Origin: Butyricicoccus pullicaecorum
GTDB lineage: Bacteria; Bacillota; Clostridia; Oscillospirales; Butyricicoccaceae
Assembly: GCA_018366035.1 (NCBI GenBank)
Contig: JAGZIW010000013.1
Location: 1 to 64,000, forward strand
Direction: 5' to 3'
Length of the DNA stretch: 64,000 bases
Made by a program: the position numbers and the translations under genes. The notes under the pieces are model-generated. The model worked only from the letters and a program-made list of their open reading frames with translations. It was not told the origin of the DNA and did no database searches. This document shows positions 8,846 through 16,347 of this stretch, in pieces. Position 1 is the stretch's first letter. The number at the start of each line of letters is the position of its first letter.

Positions 8846-9403
8846 TTACACAGGAATGGTGCATGGATCAAAGGAACCAATCGCCTCACACACCGGACAT
8901 ACATCTAATCGATTTTCAAACACCGCACCGCAGAATACACAGCGATACCCTTGCTTATGCTGAATCTTCTCTTCCTCCACAGCTTCCTGCACAGCATTTG
9001 CCCGCGCCTGCTTATTCAGCTGTATCATAGCCTCCATAAATTGCTTTTCATGCGTTTTCTCAACCTCAGCTACACGTTCAAACAAGACCGCAAGCTTTTC
9101 AAATCCTTCTTCCCGCGCAATTCTGGCAAACTCCGGATACATATTTGACCATTCTTCAAACTCTCCAGTTGCTGCATTTCGCAGATTTTGCATATTTCCC
9201 TGAATGGGACCATGCAGATTTGTATACCAAATCTTTGCATGAATAGACTCATTTCCCGCCATTCTTTCAAACAGCTCTGCAATCTCAGTCTGACCTTCTT
9301 TTCGCGCCTGCTCTGCAAAGTAAGTATATTTATTACGTGCGATAGACTCACCAGCAAGTGCAGCCTTGATATTTTGCTCTGTTCTTGTACCTTTCAGATC
9401 CAT
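8846..9403 (-). CDS. rbr: Rubrerythrin
   Basis: A 185-residue non-heme iron protein that reduces hydrogen peroxide in anaerobes, with electrons from rubredoxin or NADH:rubredoxin reductase. Residues 1-145 form the ferritin-like diiron domain with repeated Glu and Glu-x-x-His ligands (ESIARNKYTYFAEQA, MAGNESIHAKIW, VAEVEKTHEKQF). The C-terminus carries a rubredoxin-type iron site made of CVFCGAVF and CPVCEA. The ATG at 9403 is preferred over a TTG one codon earlier because it is 7 bases from GGGAGGA. It is monocistronic and shares a terminator with asnB. Confidence 0.95.
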   Translation of the reverse strand: MDLKGTRTEQNIKAALAGESIARNKYTYFAEQARKEGQTEIAELFERMAGNESIHAKIWYTNLHGPIQGNMQNLRNAATGEFEEWSNMYPEFARIAREEGFEKLAVLFERVAEVEKTHEKQFMEAMIQLNKQARANAVQEAVEEEKIQHKQGYRCVFCGAVFENRLDVCPVCEAIGSFDPCTIPV

Positions 9404-9486
9404 CAATTGATCCTCCCTAATTGATAAGAGTTATTATTTTTATCATAATTCACACACACTAGAATGTCAATCAGTTTTTCTGCAAA

Positions 9487-9515
9487 CAGGGGCATATCCA
9501 CCGGATATGCCCCTG
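9487..9515 (-). terminator. Hairpin downstream of ftsH, probable terminator
   Basis: CAGGGGCATATCC (9487-9499) and GGATATGCCCCTG (9503-9515) form a perfect 13-bp stem with a 3-base loop directly after the ftsH stop. The following T-run on the minus strand is short (TTTG). Confidence 0.65.
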
Positions 9516-9520
9516 CCAAT

Positions 9521-11365
9521 TTACACTTCTGATTTTGCTTCTTCCAATTTTGGATTGTCCAATAGCTTCATAAATTCGTCACCTGTAATGGTTTCATAAT
9601 CATAAAGATGCTTGGAGAGTGCATGCAGCTTGTCCATATTTTCACTTAGCAGCTGCTTTGCCTTATCATATTGCTTACGCACCATCGCCACAACCATACG
9701 GTCGATTTCCGAAGCGGTCTGGTCTGCACAAGCCATGGAAGCATCTCCGCCCAGATAAGCATTGTGTACCTGTTCAAACGCGACCATACCAAATTCATCG
9801 CTCATTCCATAACGTGAAATCATAGCACGCGCCAAGCGTGTTGCCTGCTCGATATCATTCGATGCACCTGTTGTAATAGAGTGAAGCGCCAGTTCTTCCG
9901 CCGCACGTCCGCCAGTCAGCGTTGCAATCTTATTTTCCAGTTCCTCACGGCTCATCAGGTTGTGCTCCTCCTGCTCTACCTGCATGGTGTATCCCAGTGC
10001 ACCAGAGGTTCTGGGAATAATAGTAATTTTTGTGACGGGAGCAGAATGACTCTGCAATGCCGCTACCAGCGCATGCCCGACCTCATGATATGATACGATC
10101 AACTTTTCCTTGTTGGACAAAATTTTATTCTTTTTCTGATAGCCCGCAATGACAACCTCAACACTTTCCTCCAAATCAGACTGTGCAACCTGATCGCGTC
10201 CAGAGCGTACTGCCCGAAGCGCTGCCTCATTGACCATGTTGGCAAGCTCTGCACCAGATGCCCCCGCGGCCATACGTGCAATGACGCTGAAATCCAGATT
10301 GGGTTCGCACTTGACCTTTTGTGCATGGACACGCAAAATGGCTTCACGACCAATCAGGTCAGGCAGTTCCACTGGCACCCGACGGTCAAAACGTCCCGGG
10401 CGCAGCAGCGCGGGGTCAAGCGATTCCGGACGGTTGGTCGCCGCTAAAATAACAACGCCCTTACTTCCATCGAATCCGTCCATTTCTGTCAGCAGCTGAT
10501 TGAGTGTCTGTTCGCGTTCATCGTTTCCGCCCATACCGCCGGCGCCCTCACGTTTTTTACCAATGGTATCGATCTCATCAATAAATACAATACAGGGGGC
10601 TTTCTCGCCTGCCTGCTTAAACAAATCTCGCACCTTTGCCGCACCCATACCAACAAACATCTCCACAAATTCAGAACCTGAAATCGAGAAGAATGGTACG
10701 TTTGCTTCACCTGCCACTGCTTTTGCAAGCAGAGTTTTACCAGTGCCCGGGGGGCCAACCAACAAGGCGCCCTTTGGAATGTGTGCGCCAATATCGGCAT
10801 AGCGCTGAGGATTATGCAGGAAATCCACAATCTCTGTCAAGAGTTCCTTTGCCTCATCTTCTCCCTGAACATCTGCGAAATGAATCCCCGTTTCCGAAGC
10901 CACATAAACCTTGGCATTGGACTTTCCAAAGCTCATCATTCCAGAGCCGACCTTCTTCTGCATAGAGCGGGTCATCCACATACCAAAGCCAAGAATGATA
11001 ATAAACGGTAAAACTGCGGTCAAAAATGGAGAGGGTGCGGTTGGCCAAATCTTTGTAAAGTCTACATTGGAGTCTAACAGGCGATGCACCAAATCCGGAT
11101 CATCTACCAACGCCGTAACATAGACCTGTTCCCGCTTTTGATCTTCATCTTTCACAGTAAATACAATCCGGTTATCCTTGCTTTGAATCTCAGCCTGCGC
11201 AATCTTCCCCTGCTCTGCCATGCCAACAAATTCATTATAGGTTACAGTCTTGGTCTTTGGCGCAATCAGACTGGGAAGCAGCAAGTTTCCTATCAGCAGC
11301 AGCGCAATCGCAATGCTGTAAAAATACAAAATGCGCTTGCGGTCGGGCTGTTTTACTTCTTTCAT
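9521..11365 (-). CDS. ftsH: ATP-dependent zinc metalloprotease FtsH
   Basis: A 614-residue membrane-anchored AAA+ protease that degrades membrane and short-lived regulatory proteins. Transmembrane helices lie near residues 12-34 and 105-125, enclosing a small extracytoplasmic domain. The AAA domain has Walker A GPPGTGKT, Walker B CIVFIDEID and the second region of homology ending in LLRPGRFDRR. The peptidase domain has the zinc motif HEVGH. The ATG at 11365 has GAGGAAG 8-12 bases upstream; the longer frame would add 32 residues with no initiation signal and put Cys/Arg-rich sequence before TM1. An extended -10 lies at 11525-11533. Confidence 0.95.
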   Translation of the reverse strand: MKEVKQPDRKRILYFYSIAIALLLIGNLLLPSLIAPKTKTVTYNEFVGMAEQGKIAQAEIQSKDNRIVFTVKDEDQKREQVYVTALVDDPDLVHRLLDSNVDFTKIWPTAPSPFLTAVLPFIIILGFGMWMTRSMQKKVGSGMMSFGKSNAKVYVASETGIHFADVQGEDEAKELLTEIVDFLHNPQRYADIGAHIPKGALLVGPPGTGKTLLAKAVAGEANVPFFSISGSEFVEMFVGMGAAKVRDLFKQAGEKAPCIVFIDEIDTIGKKREGAGGMGGNDEREQTLNQLLTEMDGFDGSKGVVILAATNRPESLDPALLRPGRFDRRVPVELPDLIGREAILRVHAQKVKCEPNLDFSVIARMAAGASGAELANMVNEAALRAVRSGRDQVAQSDLEESVEVVIAGYQKKNKILSNKEKLIVSYHEVGHALVAALQSHSAPVTKITIIPRTSGALGYTMQVEQEEHNLMSREELENKIATLTGGRAAEELALHSITTGASNDIEQATRLARAMISRYGMSDEFGMVAFEQVHNAYLGGDASMACADQTASEIDRMVVAMVRKQYDKAKQLLSENMDKLHALSKHLYDYETITGDEFMKLLDNPKLEEAKSEV

Positions 11366-11524
11366 ATTACACTTCCTCTTCTGCGGACAAGGCATGTTGT
11401 CCCTGCTAATCTTACAAAAATAACCTCTTACAAACGGCCGTCTTCTTGGCAGCTGCTGCAATCACAAATGCCTGCGCTGCTTTAGGAAAGCATAAGCCCT
11501 CTGCACGGTGCTATTTTTTCTTTT

Positions 11525-11533
11525 ATTATAACA
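11525..11533 (-). promoter_or_regulatory. Extended -10 element upstream of ftsH
   Basis: Minus strand TGTTATAAT; the matching -35 is weak. It gives a leader of about 150 bases. Confidence 0.4.
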
Positions 11534-11598
11534 GAAGATTGTGTCAGGAATACAGAAATTTTTTGAACGCACTGTAAAACAGCTGTATCCTTCTCGGG

Positions 11599-11614
11599 TG
11601 TTTCACGTGAAACA
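11599..11614. promoter_or_regulatory. parS site (ParB-binding centromere), copy 1
   Basis: TGTTTCACGTGAAACA is a perfect 16-bp palindrome identical to the Firmicute parS consensus. It lies just left of the SpoIID-like cluster, 6.7 kb from parB. Confidence 0.93.
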
Positions 11615-11762
11615 TCAGAGAAAAGTGCCGAAAATCCGTTTTCCCTATATTTCCCACATACTCCATCTCCCCTGCATTTCTTAGGCTGCACGCGCATAGA
11701 ATAAAGCATCTCTGCGATTTGATCGGCAGATTTTATATATCATATAAGGAGCTGATTATTGA

Positions 11763-12179
11763 ATGCCAGATTCTCCAAACCCCTTTGGGTCCCTTATCGT
11801 TTCCGTGACGACTGCCCTCGGAACCGTTCCACTACCCAATGCACTGGTTACGGTATACGCCCAAAATGAAGGCAATCCCGTACTCTATCGCACTGTGCGC
11901 ACCGATGCCTCTGGGCTTTCTCCTGTTATGGAGCTGCCCGCACCTGCACTGGCGGACTCTCTCAAACCAGACCAGCCGCTTCCCTATCTCAACTATTCGG
12001 TTAAAGTAGATCTTCCAAATTATCAATCCGTGGAGGTGCGTGATATTTCTATTTTTCCCGGCATTATATCTACGCTCCCCATCTCCCTCTCTCCTGAAAC
12101 CTCTTCGCAAGCGCCTACCCGTGTCAATATTCTTCCGCAGGAGACGCTCAATACACCTGTCGAAAAGGAGAAACGCTAA
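11763..12179 (+). CDS. Unknown beta-rich protein, first gene of the SpoIID-like cluster
   Basis: A 138-residue protein with no signal peptide or membrane segment. Residues 9-105 alternate short hydrophobic strands with Asn/Pro/Asp turns (LIVSVTTALGTVPLPNALVT, TDASGLSPVMELPAP, YSVKVDLPNYQSVEV). This resembles the carboxypeptidase-regulatory or prealbumin-like folds in which a structural protein carries a decorated beta sandwich. The last 30 residues are Pro/Thr/Glu-rich and probably disordered. AAGGAG lies 12 bases before the ATG. Its stop overlaps the start of the SpoIID-like gene as TAATG, so the two are translationally coupled and probably act together. No function is assigned. Confidence 0.7.
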   Translation: MPDSPNPFGSLIVSVTTALGTVPLPNALVTVYAQNEGNPVLYRTVRTDASGLSPVMELPAPALADSLKPDQPLPYLNYSVKVDLPNYQSVEVRDISIFPGIISTLPISLSPETSSQAPTRVNILPQETLNTPVEKEKR

Positions 12180-13543
12180 TGGCTTTACCCACGATCCCTG
12201 AAATGATCACTGTACATTTAGGACGTCCAGACGATCCTACTGCGCGCAACGTAACTGTCCCTTTTCCCTACTACATCAAAAATGTTGCTTCCTCTGAAAT
12301 CTATCCCACGTGGCCGGAAAATGCAATCCGTGCCAATATCTACGCGCAGGTATCCTTTGCACTCAACCGCATCTACACCGAATGGTATCGTTCACAGGGC
12401 TATGACTTTGATATTACAAATTCTACTGCTTTCGATCAGGCATATGTAGATGGACGTGAAATTTTTGATAATATCGCTGATATTGTAGATGAGATCTTCG
12501 ACGATTATCTCACGCGTCCCGGCTCCGTAGAACCATTATTTGCACAGTATTGCAACGGAACAACTGTAACCTGTGACGGTCTCAGCCAATGGGGTACGGT
12601 TCCTCTTGCAGAAGAAGGTAAAACACCCTACGAAATTTTAACTGCCTTCTATGGCGATAATTTGAACATTGTACGCAATACACCGATAGCTCCCAATATT
12701 GGCTCCTATCCCGGGACACCGCTTCAGCTCGGTGACTTTTCAGACGCTGTGCGTACAGTACAGCTGCGTCTCAACCGCATTTCCAATAATTACCCTGCCA
12801 TTCCAAAAATTTATCCCGTCAATGCCTCTTATGACCAAAGTACCGTAGAAGCTGTAAAGGCCTTTCAAAAAATCTTTAATCTAACCCCAGATGGCATTGT
12901 TGGAAAAAACACATGGTATCGTATCGCATATCTCTATGCTGCCATTACCAAGCTTGCTGAGTTGTCTAGTGAAGGGCTTCGACTGGAAGATGTAACAGAA
13001 ATATTCCCTTCTTACCTCCGGCTCGGTGATAAAGGCGAAGCTGTCTCCACGATTCAATATTATTTGTCTGTGATTGCTGCCTTCTATCCAAATCTGGTTC
13101 CTGTTACCATTGACGGAGACTTTGGACAACAAACAGAAAATGCTGTCAAAGCATTTCAAAAACAATACGGTCTCGCTGTTGACGGAATCGTTGGAGCAGA
13201 GACTTGGGAGCGTATGAATACAGTCTACAATGACATTCAGTCCTCTCTTCCCGACTGGGCTTCTCGTGACTCTGTTCCATTGTTTCCGCGGCGATTGGTG
13301 GAAGGCATGTCTGGTGATGATGTCCGGCAAGTGCAGATCTGGCTCAACACCCTGTCACAAAGCTATCCCGAAATCAAAGAACTTCCTGTCACTGGTTACT
13401 TTGGCAGCCTGACAGAGGCAGATGTTCTGACCGCACAAACACTCTTTGGAATCACACCCTCAGGAATTGTTGGGCCCATTACTTGGGGGGCACTCGCACA
13501 GCAATCCCAGCGCTTACAGCCAAACTCGGAGGTATCACAATGA
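12179..13543 (+). CDS. SpoIID-like protein with three peptidoglycan-binding domains
   Basis: A 454-residue protein. Residues 30-165 resemble the SpoIID/LytB amidase-enhancer domain: YPTWPENAIRANIYAQ corresponds to the SpoIID helix with the catalytic Glu, then QAYVDGREIFDNI, two cysteines at 125 and 132, and GLSQWGTVPLAEEGKTPYEI matches the SpoIID GMSQWGA...YxEIL ending. Three PG_binding_1 units follow near 180-250, 280-345 and 370-440, each ending in a G-I-V-G-x-x-T-W signature. SpoIID is a lytic transglycosylase used in engulfment. Here the residue aligned with its catalytic Glu appears to be Asn48, with Glu47 just before it. There is no signal peptide, which would suit a protein made in the mother cell. 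Remote but motif-supported assignment. Confidence 0.72.
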   Translation: MALPTIPEMITVHLGRPDDPTARNVTVPFPYYIKNVASSEIYPTWPENAIRANIYAQVSFALNRIYTEWYRSQGYDFDITNSTAFDQAYVDGREIFDNIADIVDEIFDDYLTRPGSVEPLFAQYCNGTTVTCDGLSQWGTVPLAEEGKTPYEILTAFYGDNLNIVRNTPIAPNIGSYPGTPLQLGDFSDAVRTVQLRLNRISNNYPAIPKIYPVNASYDQSTVEAVKAFQKIFNLTPDGIVGKNTWYRIAYLYAAITKLAELSSEGLRLEDVTEIFPSYLRLGDKGEAVSTIQYYLSVIAAFYPNLVPVTIDGDFGQQTENAVKAFQKQYGLAVDGIVGAETWERMNTVYNDIQSSLPDWASRDSVPLFPRRLVEGMSGDDVRQVQIWLNTLSQSYPEIKELPVTGYFGSLTEADVLTAQTLFGITPSGIVGPITWGALAQQSQRLQPNSEVSQ

Positions 13544-13806
13544 AACAAGAACCCTTTTCCTATATTCTTCCAGAACCACTCTCTATTGGCTGTGAAAACA
13601 ACGAGGTATGGCTTTTGCAGGCAATGTTGGCCGCTATTTCACGTCACTATGTCAATCTTCTCCAGCCCTCCTTAAATGGTGTCTATGACGAGCCCACAGC
13701 AGAGGCTGTTAAGCGTGTACAGCGCTCCTTAGGAATTCACGACACAGGAGAGACCAATCAAGAAACATGGGATCATATTATCCTGCTGTTTTGTTGCTGG
13801 CACTGA
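13540..13806 (+). CDS. Small single-domain peptidoglycan-binding protein
   Basis: An 88-residue protein that is essentially one PG_binding_1-type unit (NEVWLLQAMLAAIS, LNGVYDEPTAEAVKRVQRSL, TNQETWDHI). The ATG at 13540 overlaps the upstream stop as ATGA and has GGAGG 7 bases before it, so it is the third gene of the cluster and coupled to the SpoIID-like gene. The C-terminal tail (LLFCCWH) is unusual, with adjacent cysteines. It may dock on the same wall material as its neighbour; no enzymatic domain is present. Confidence 0.7.
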   Translation: MKQEPFSYILPEPLSIGCENNEVWLLQAMLAAISRHYVNLLQPSLNGVYDEPTAEAVKRVQRSLGIHDTGETNQETWDHIILLFCCWH

Positions 13807-13809
13807 TAG

Positions 13810-13825
13810 TGTTTCACGTGAAACA
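13810..13825. promoter_or_regulatory. parS site, copy 2
   Basis: TGTTTCACGTGAAACA, identical to copy 1, starts 4 bases after the stop codon of the small peptidoglycan-binding gene and before the shared terminator. Confidence 0.93.
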
Positions 13826-13838
13826 CTGCTGCAGGATC

Positions 13839-13882
13839 GAAAAAAACCGCCTGAACGTTTAGACACGTTCAGGCGGTTTTTC
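13839..13882. terminator. Strong bidirectional terminator between the SpoIID-like cluster and putP
   Basis: AAAAAACCGCCTGAACGT pairs with ACGTTCAGGCGGTTTTT around a short loop. A/T runs on both sides serve the convergent genes. Confidence 0.9.
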
Positions 13883-13899
13883 TCTGTCATCTTTTATTG

Positions 13900-15444
13900 T
13901 TATCGCTGTGCATTCAGCGCTTTGACCTGATCAAACTCATCTAAAATATCCTGTTCCGGTGCAGGGGTCATCAGGCTGACCACCCAAATTGCCAGACAAG
14001 CAGCTACAAAGGCAGGCATCAATTCATAGATGTTCCACAATCCGCCTAAAGGTCGTACCCAATACTTCCATACAAAAACCATCACACCGCCAGTCAGCAT
14101 ACCCGCGATTGCACCATAACGGTTTGTTCTGCGCCAAAACAGCGCAAACATTACCACCGGTCCAAATGCAGCGCCAAAGCCAGCCCATGCAAAAGATACA
14201 ATAGCAAAAACCGAGCTGTTCGGATCACGTGCTAAGAAAATACCAATTATCGCAATCACAAGCAGTGCGGCACGCGCCGTATACATACTCTGCTTTGCAT
14301 TCATCTTATGTCCCAGCACTCCCTGAATGAGGTTTTCTGACACAGAGGACGATGCCGCAAGCAGCTGAGAATCTGCTGTGGACATTGTAGACGCTAAGAT
14401 CCCCGCCAGAATCAACCCTGCCAATACAGCAAAGAAAATGCCATTGCGGCTAAGCAAATCTGCAATACGTACAATAATGGTTTCCGAATCTGCACCCGTG
14501 AGTACCGGCAGCTCTCCTGCTGCCGTCATTGCCAGTCCGACGACACCAATAAATACTCCTATGATGAGAGAAATCACAACCCATACCGATGCAATACGCC
14601 GAGAAATTCCCAATTTCTTTTCATCTTCAATTGCCATAAAGCGCAATAAGATATGCGGCATACCAAAATATCCAAGTCCCCAGCACAGCATAGAAAAGCG
14701 ATTGAGCATACCATAGGCAGCTGCTGTTCCTGTTGTTGGATCATGTGTCAGGCTCATACTGAAATACCCGGGCAATGCGCGTGCATTGTCCATCACGGCG
14801 TCCAATCCACCTGCGGTGTAAATGCCAAATCCCAATACTACAATCAGCGCAACAGACATAATAATCGACTGAATAAAATCTGTCGTAGAAGCCGCAAGAA
14901 ATCCACCCGTTGCAGTGTATCCCACAATAATAATAGCAGAAATCACCATCGCCCAAAAATAGTCCACACCGAATAGACTTGAAAACAGCTTTCCGCAAGC
15001 AGCAAAGCCTGATGCAGTATATGGTACAAAAAAGATTAGGATCACCAGCGCAGACAGACTCATGAGTACACCGCTTCTATCCCGAAAACGGTTGTGGAAA
15101 AAGTCCGGAATGGTAATAGAATTGTTTGCTACATGGGAATACAGGCGGATACGCTTTGCAACAATCAGCCAGTTTACATAAGTACCGATTGCCAAGCCAA
15201 TCGCTGTCCAGCCCGCATCTGCGATGCCCGTGAGATATGCAAGCCCCGGCAATCCCATGAGCAGCCATGAACTCATATCAGATGCCTCTGCACTCATTGC
15301 CGTTACAAGCGGTCCAAGCTTTCGTCCCCCCAGATAAAAGTCATCTGTATCATTGTTCTTTTTAGAACAGGCGATACCAATACCTAACATTGCGAGCAAA
15401 TACACGATAATCGTGACTGAAATCCCAATCTGTGCACTTGTCAT
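13900..15444 (-). CDS. putP: Sodium/proline symporter (SSS family)
   Basis: A 514-residue membrane protein with about 13 predicted helices, the usual length for PutP. The N-terminus shows SSS-family signatures (DDFYLGGRKLGPLVTAMSAE, ASDMSSWLLMGLPG) around helix 2, where Na+ and proline ligands lie, and LAGILASTMSTADSQLL in the C-terminal half. It imports proline with Na+, as osmolyte or nutrient. The ATG at 15444 follows AAAGGGG. It is alone, with a promoter at 15569-15597 and an inverted repeat just upstream; the neighbouring TetR gene is the obvious candidate regulator. Confidence 0.9.
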   Translation of the reverse strand: MTSAQIGISVTIIVYLLAMLGIGIACSKKNNDTDDFYLGGRKLGPLVTAMSAEASDMSSWLLMGLPGLAYLTGIADAGWTAIGLAIGTYVNWLIVAKRIRLYSHVANNSITIPDFFHNRFRDRSGVLMSLSALVILIFFVPYTASGFAACGKLFSSLFGVDYFWAMVISAIIIVGYTATGGFLAASTTDFIQSIIMSVALIVVLGFGIYTAGGLDAVMDNARALPGYFSMSLTHDPTTGTAAAYGMLNRFSMLCWGLGYFGMPHILLRFMAIEDEKKLGISRRIASVWVVISLIIGVFIGVVGLAMTAAGELPVLTGADSETIIVRIADLLSRNGIFFAVLAGLILAGILASTMSTADSQLLAASSSVSENLIQGVLGHKMNAKQSMYTARAALLVIAIIGIFLARDPNSSVFAIVSFAWAGFGAAFGPVVMFALFWRRTNRYGAIAGMLTGGVMVFVWKYWVRPLGGLWNIYELMPAFVAACLAIWVVSLMTPAPEQDILDEFDQVKALNAQR

Positions 15445-15568
15445 GAAAAAATACCCCTTTCCCAAATTTTATCCTTCATGCCGCAAAACATAAAAAAACT
15501 TGCGGCGGTATGCCGCATTTTATGCAGTTGGCAATGAACTTGTGTGATCTACTCAAATCACATGTTGT

Positions 15569-15597
15569 TTATTATATCACGAAAAAAAATAGACTGC
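15569..15597 (-). promoter_or_regulatory. Promoter of putP
   Basis: Minus strand: TTGCAG (15592-15597), 17-base spacer, TATAAT (15569-15574). The leader is about 120 bases. Confidence 0.65.
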
Positions 15598-15608
15598 AAT
15601 GCAGAGTA

Positions 15609-15632
15609 AAGTATAGACTATATTCTATACTT
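15609..15632. promoter_or_regulatory. 24-bp inverted repeat upstream of the putP promoter
   Basis: AAGTATAG (15609-15616) and CTATACTT (15625-15632) flank an 8-base centre. The site is 12 bases upstream of the putP -35 and between putP and the TetR gene, a plausible TetR-family operator. Confidence 0.5.
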
Positions 15633-15647
15633 ATTTTAATAAATATT

Positions 15648-15677
15648 AAAAAATCTCGATAATTTCGAGATTTTTTT
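15648..15677 (-). terminator. Terminator of the TetR gene
   Basis: Minus strand: TCTCGA/TCGAGA stem with an A/T-rich extension and a seven-T equivalent. It lies about 30 bases after the stop. Confidence 0.6.
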
Positions 15678-15705
15678 CAGAACTAAATTTAGACGTTTTA
15701 TGAAA

Positions 15706-16296
15706 TTATTTTTCATATTCTTTATGGAGTGTTGACAAAAAACGAGGCATCATCTGTCTGCCATATGCACGCAGAGAATATTCCCCGCCGGAAATACACC
15801 AATCATAAATTAGTGCACGTTCGCACAGGGCGTACATCTTTACCATTTCATTGACTGTGAGTGTATCGGTAAGTTGCCCTGCCGCTTGTCCTTCCGCAAT
15901 GATTTGTCTGAGCAGACGATAATAAAACCGAGAGCGATCTAAAAGATGCTTTTCCCCACGTGTGACTAACTGCGAAGAATACAACCGTGCAAGCAGATCA
16001 ATCGAAATGCTGTTTTCAATCATCGCAAACAACTCCTGATTGAGGTAAATGAGCTTGTCAAAGCTCTTCATGTCTGTATCCATTTCCGAGACCAGCGTTT
16101 CATACTTTTCATCAAAAAGATAAGAGAGTGAGCTAAGCAAGGCGTCCTTTCCCTCAAAATAATGATAAAATGAGCCCTTGGAGGTTCCAGACTCTAATAT
16201 GATTTCATCGACTGTTGTATTATCATATCCTTGGTCATAAAATAGCCGCCATGCAGCCGAGACGATCCGCCCCTTGGTATTTCTGGATTTACGCAA
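15706..16296 (-). CDS. TetR-family transcriptional regulator
   Basis: A 196-residue protein. Residues 5-50 form the TetR helix-turn-helix (IVSAAWRLFYDQGYDNTTVD, then SGTSKGSFYHYFEGKDALL). The C-terminal 140 residues are a helical ligand and dimer domain of unknown specificity. Start is a TTG at 16296 with GAGAGG 5-6 bases upstream; no ATG in the region has a better site. It lies between the serS terminator and putP, with an inverted repeat between it and the putP promoter. Control of putP is inferred from position only. Confidence 0.85.
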   Translation of the reverse strand: MRKSRNTKGRIVSAAWRLFYDQGYDNTTVDEIILESGTSKGSFYHYFEGKDALLSSLSYLFDEKYETLVSEMDTDMKSFDKLIYLNQELFAMIENSISIDLLARLYSSQLVTRGEKHLLDRSRFYYRLLRQIIAEGQAAGQLTDTLTVNEMVKMYALCERALIYDWCISGGEYSLRAYGRQMMPRFLSTLHKEYEK

Positions 16297-16316
16297 AATA
16301 TCCTCTCCCTTTCCAC

Positions 16317-16339
16317 AAAAAAAGGGCGCATTCGCGCCC
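16317..16339 (-). terminator. Terminator of serS
   Basis: Minus strand: GGGCGC-GAAT-GCGCCC followed by seven T, 8 bases after the serS stop. Confidence 0.88.
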
Positions 16340-16347
16340 CTCTTTTC

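Larger units (their letters stand above)
11366..11762. other. Divergent intergenic region with a parS site
   Basis: About 400 bases between ftsH (minus) and the sporulation-related cluster (plus). It contains an extended -10 for ftsH and a perfect parS. The 75-codon minus-strand frame at 11482-11709 is not supported: it has no domain and runs through parS. No clear promoter was identified for the plus-strand cluster; a sporulation sigma factor promoter might not be visible by eye. Confidence 0.6.

Noticed and set aside
11482..11709. A 75-residue minus-strand frame upstream of ftsH.
   Set aside because: It runs through a parS site, shows no domain and lacks a ribosome binding site.
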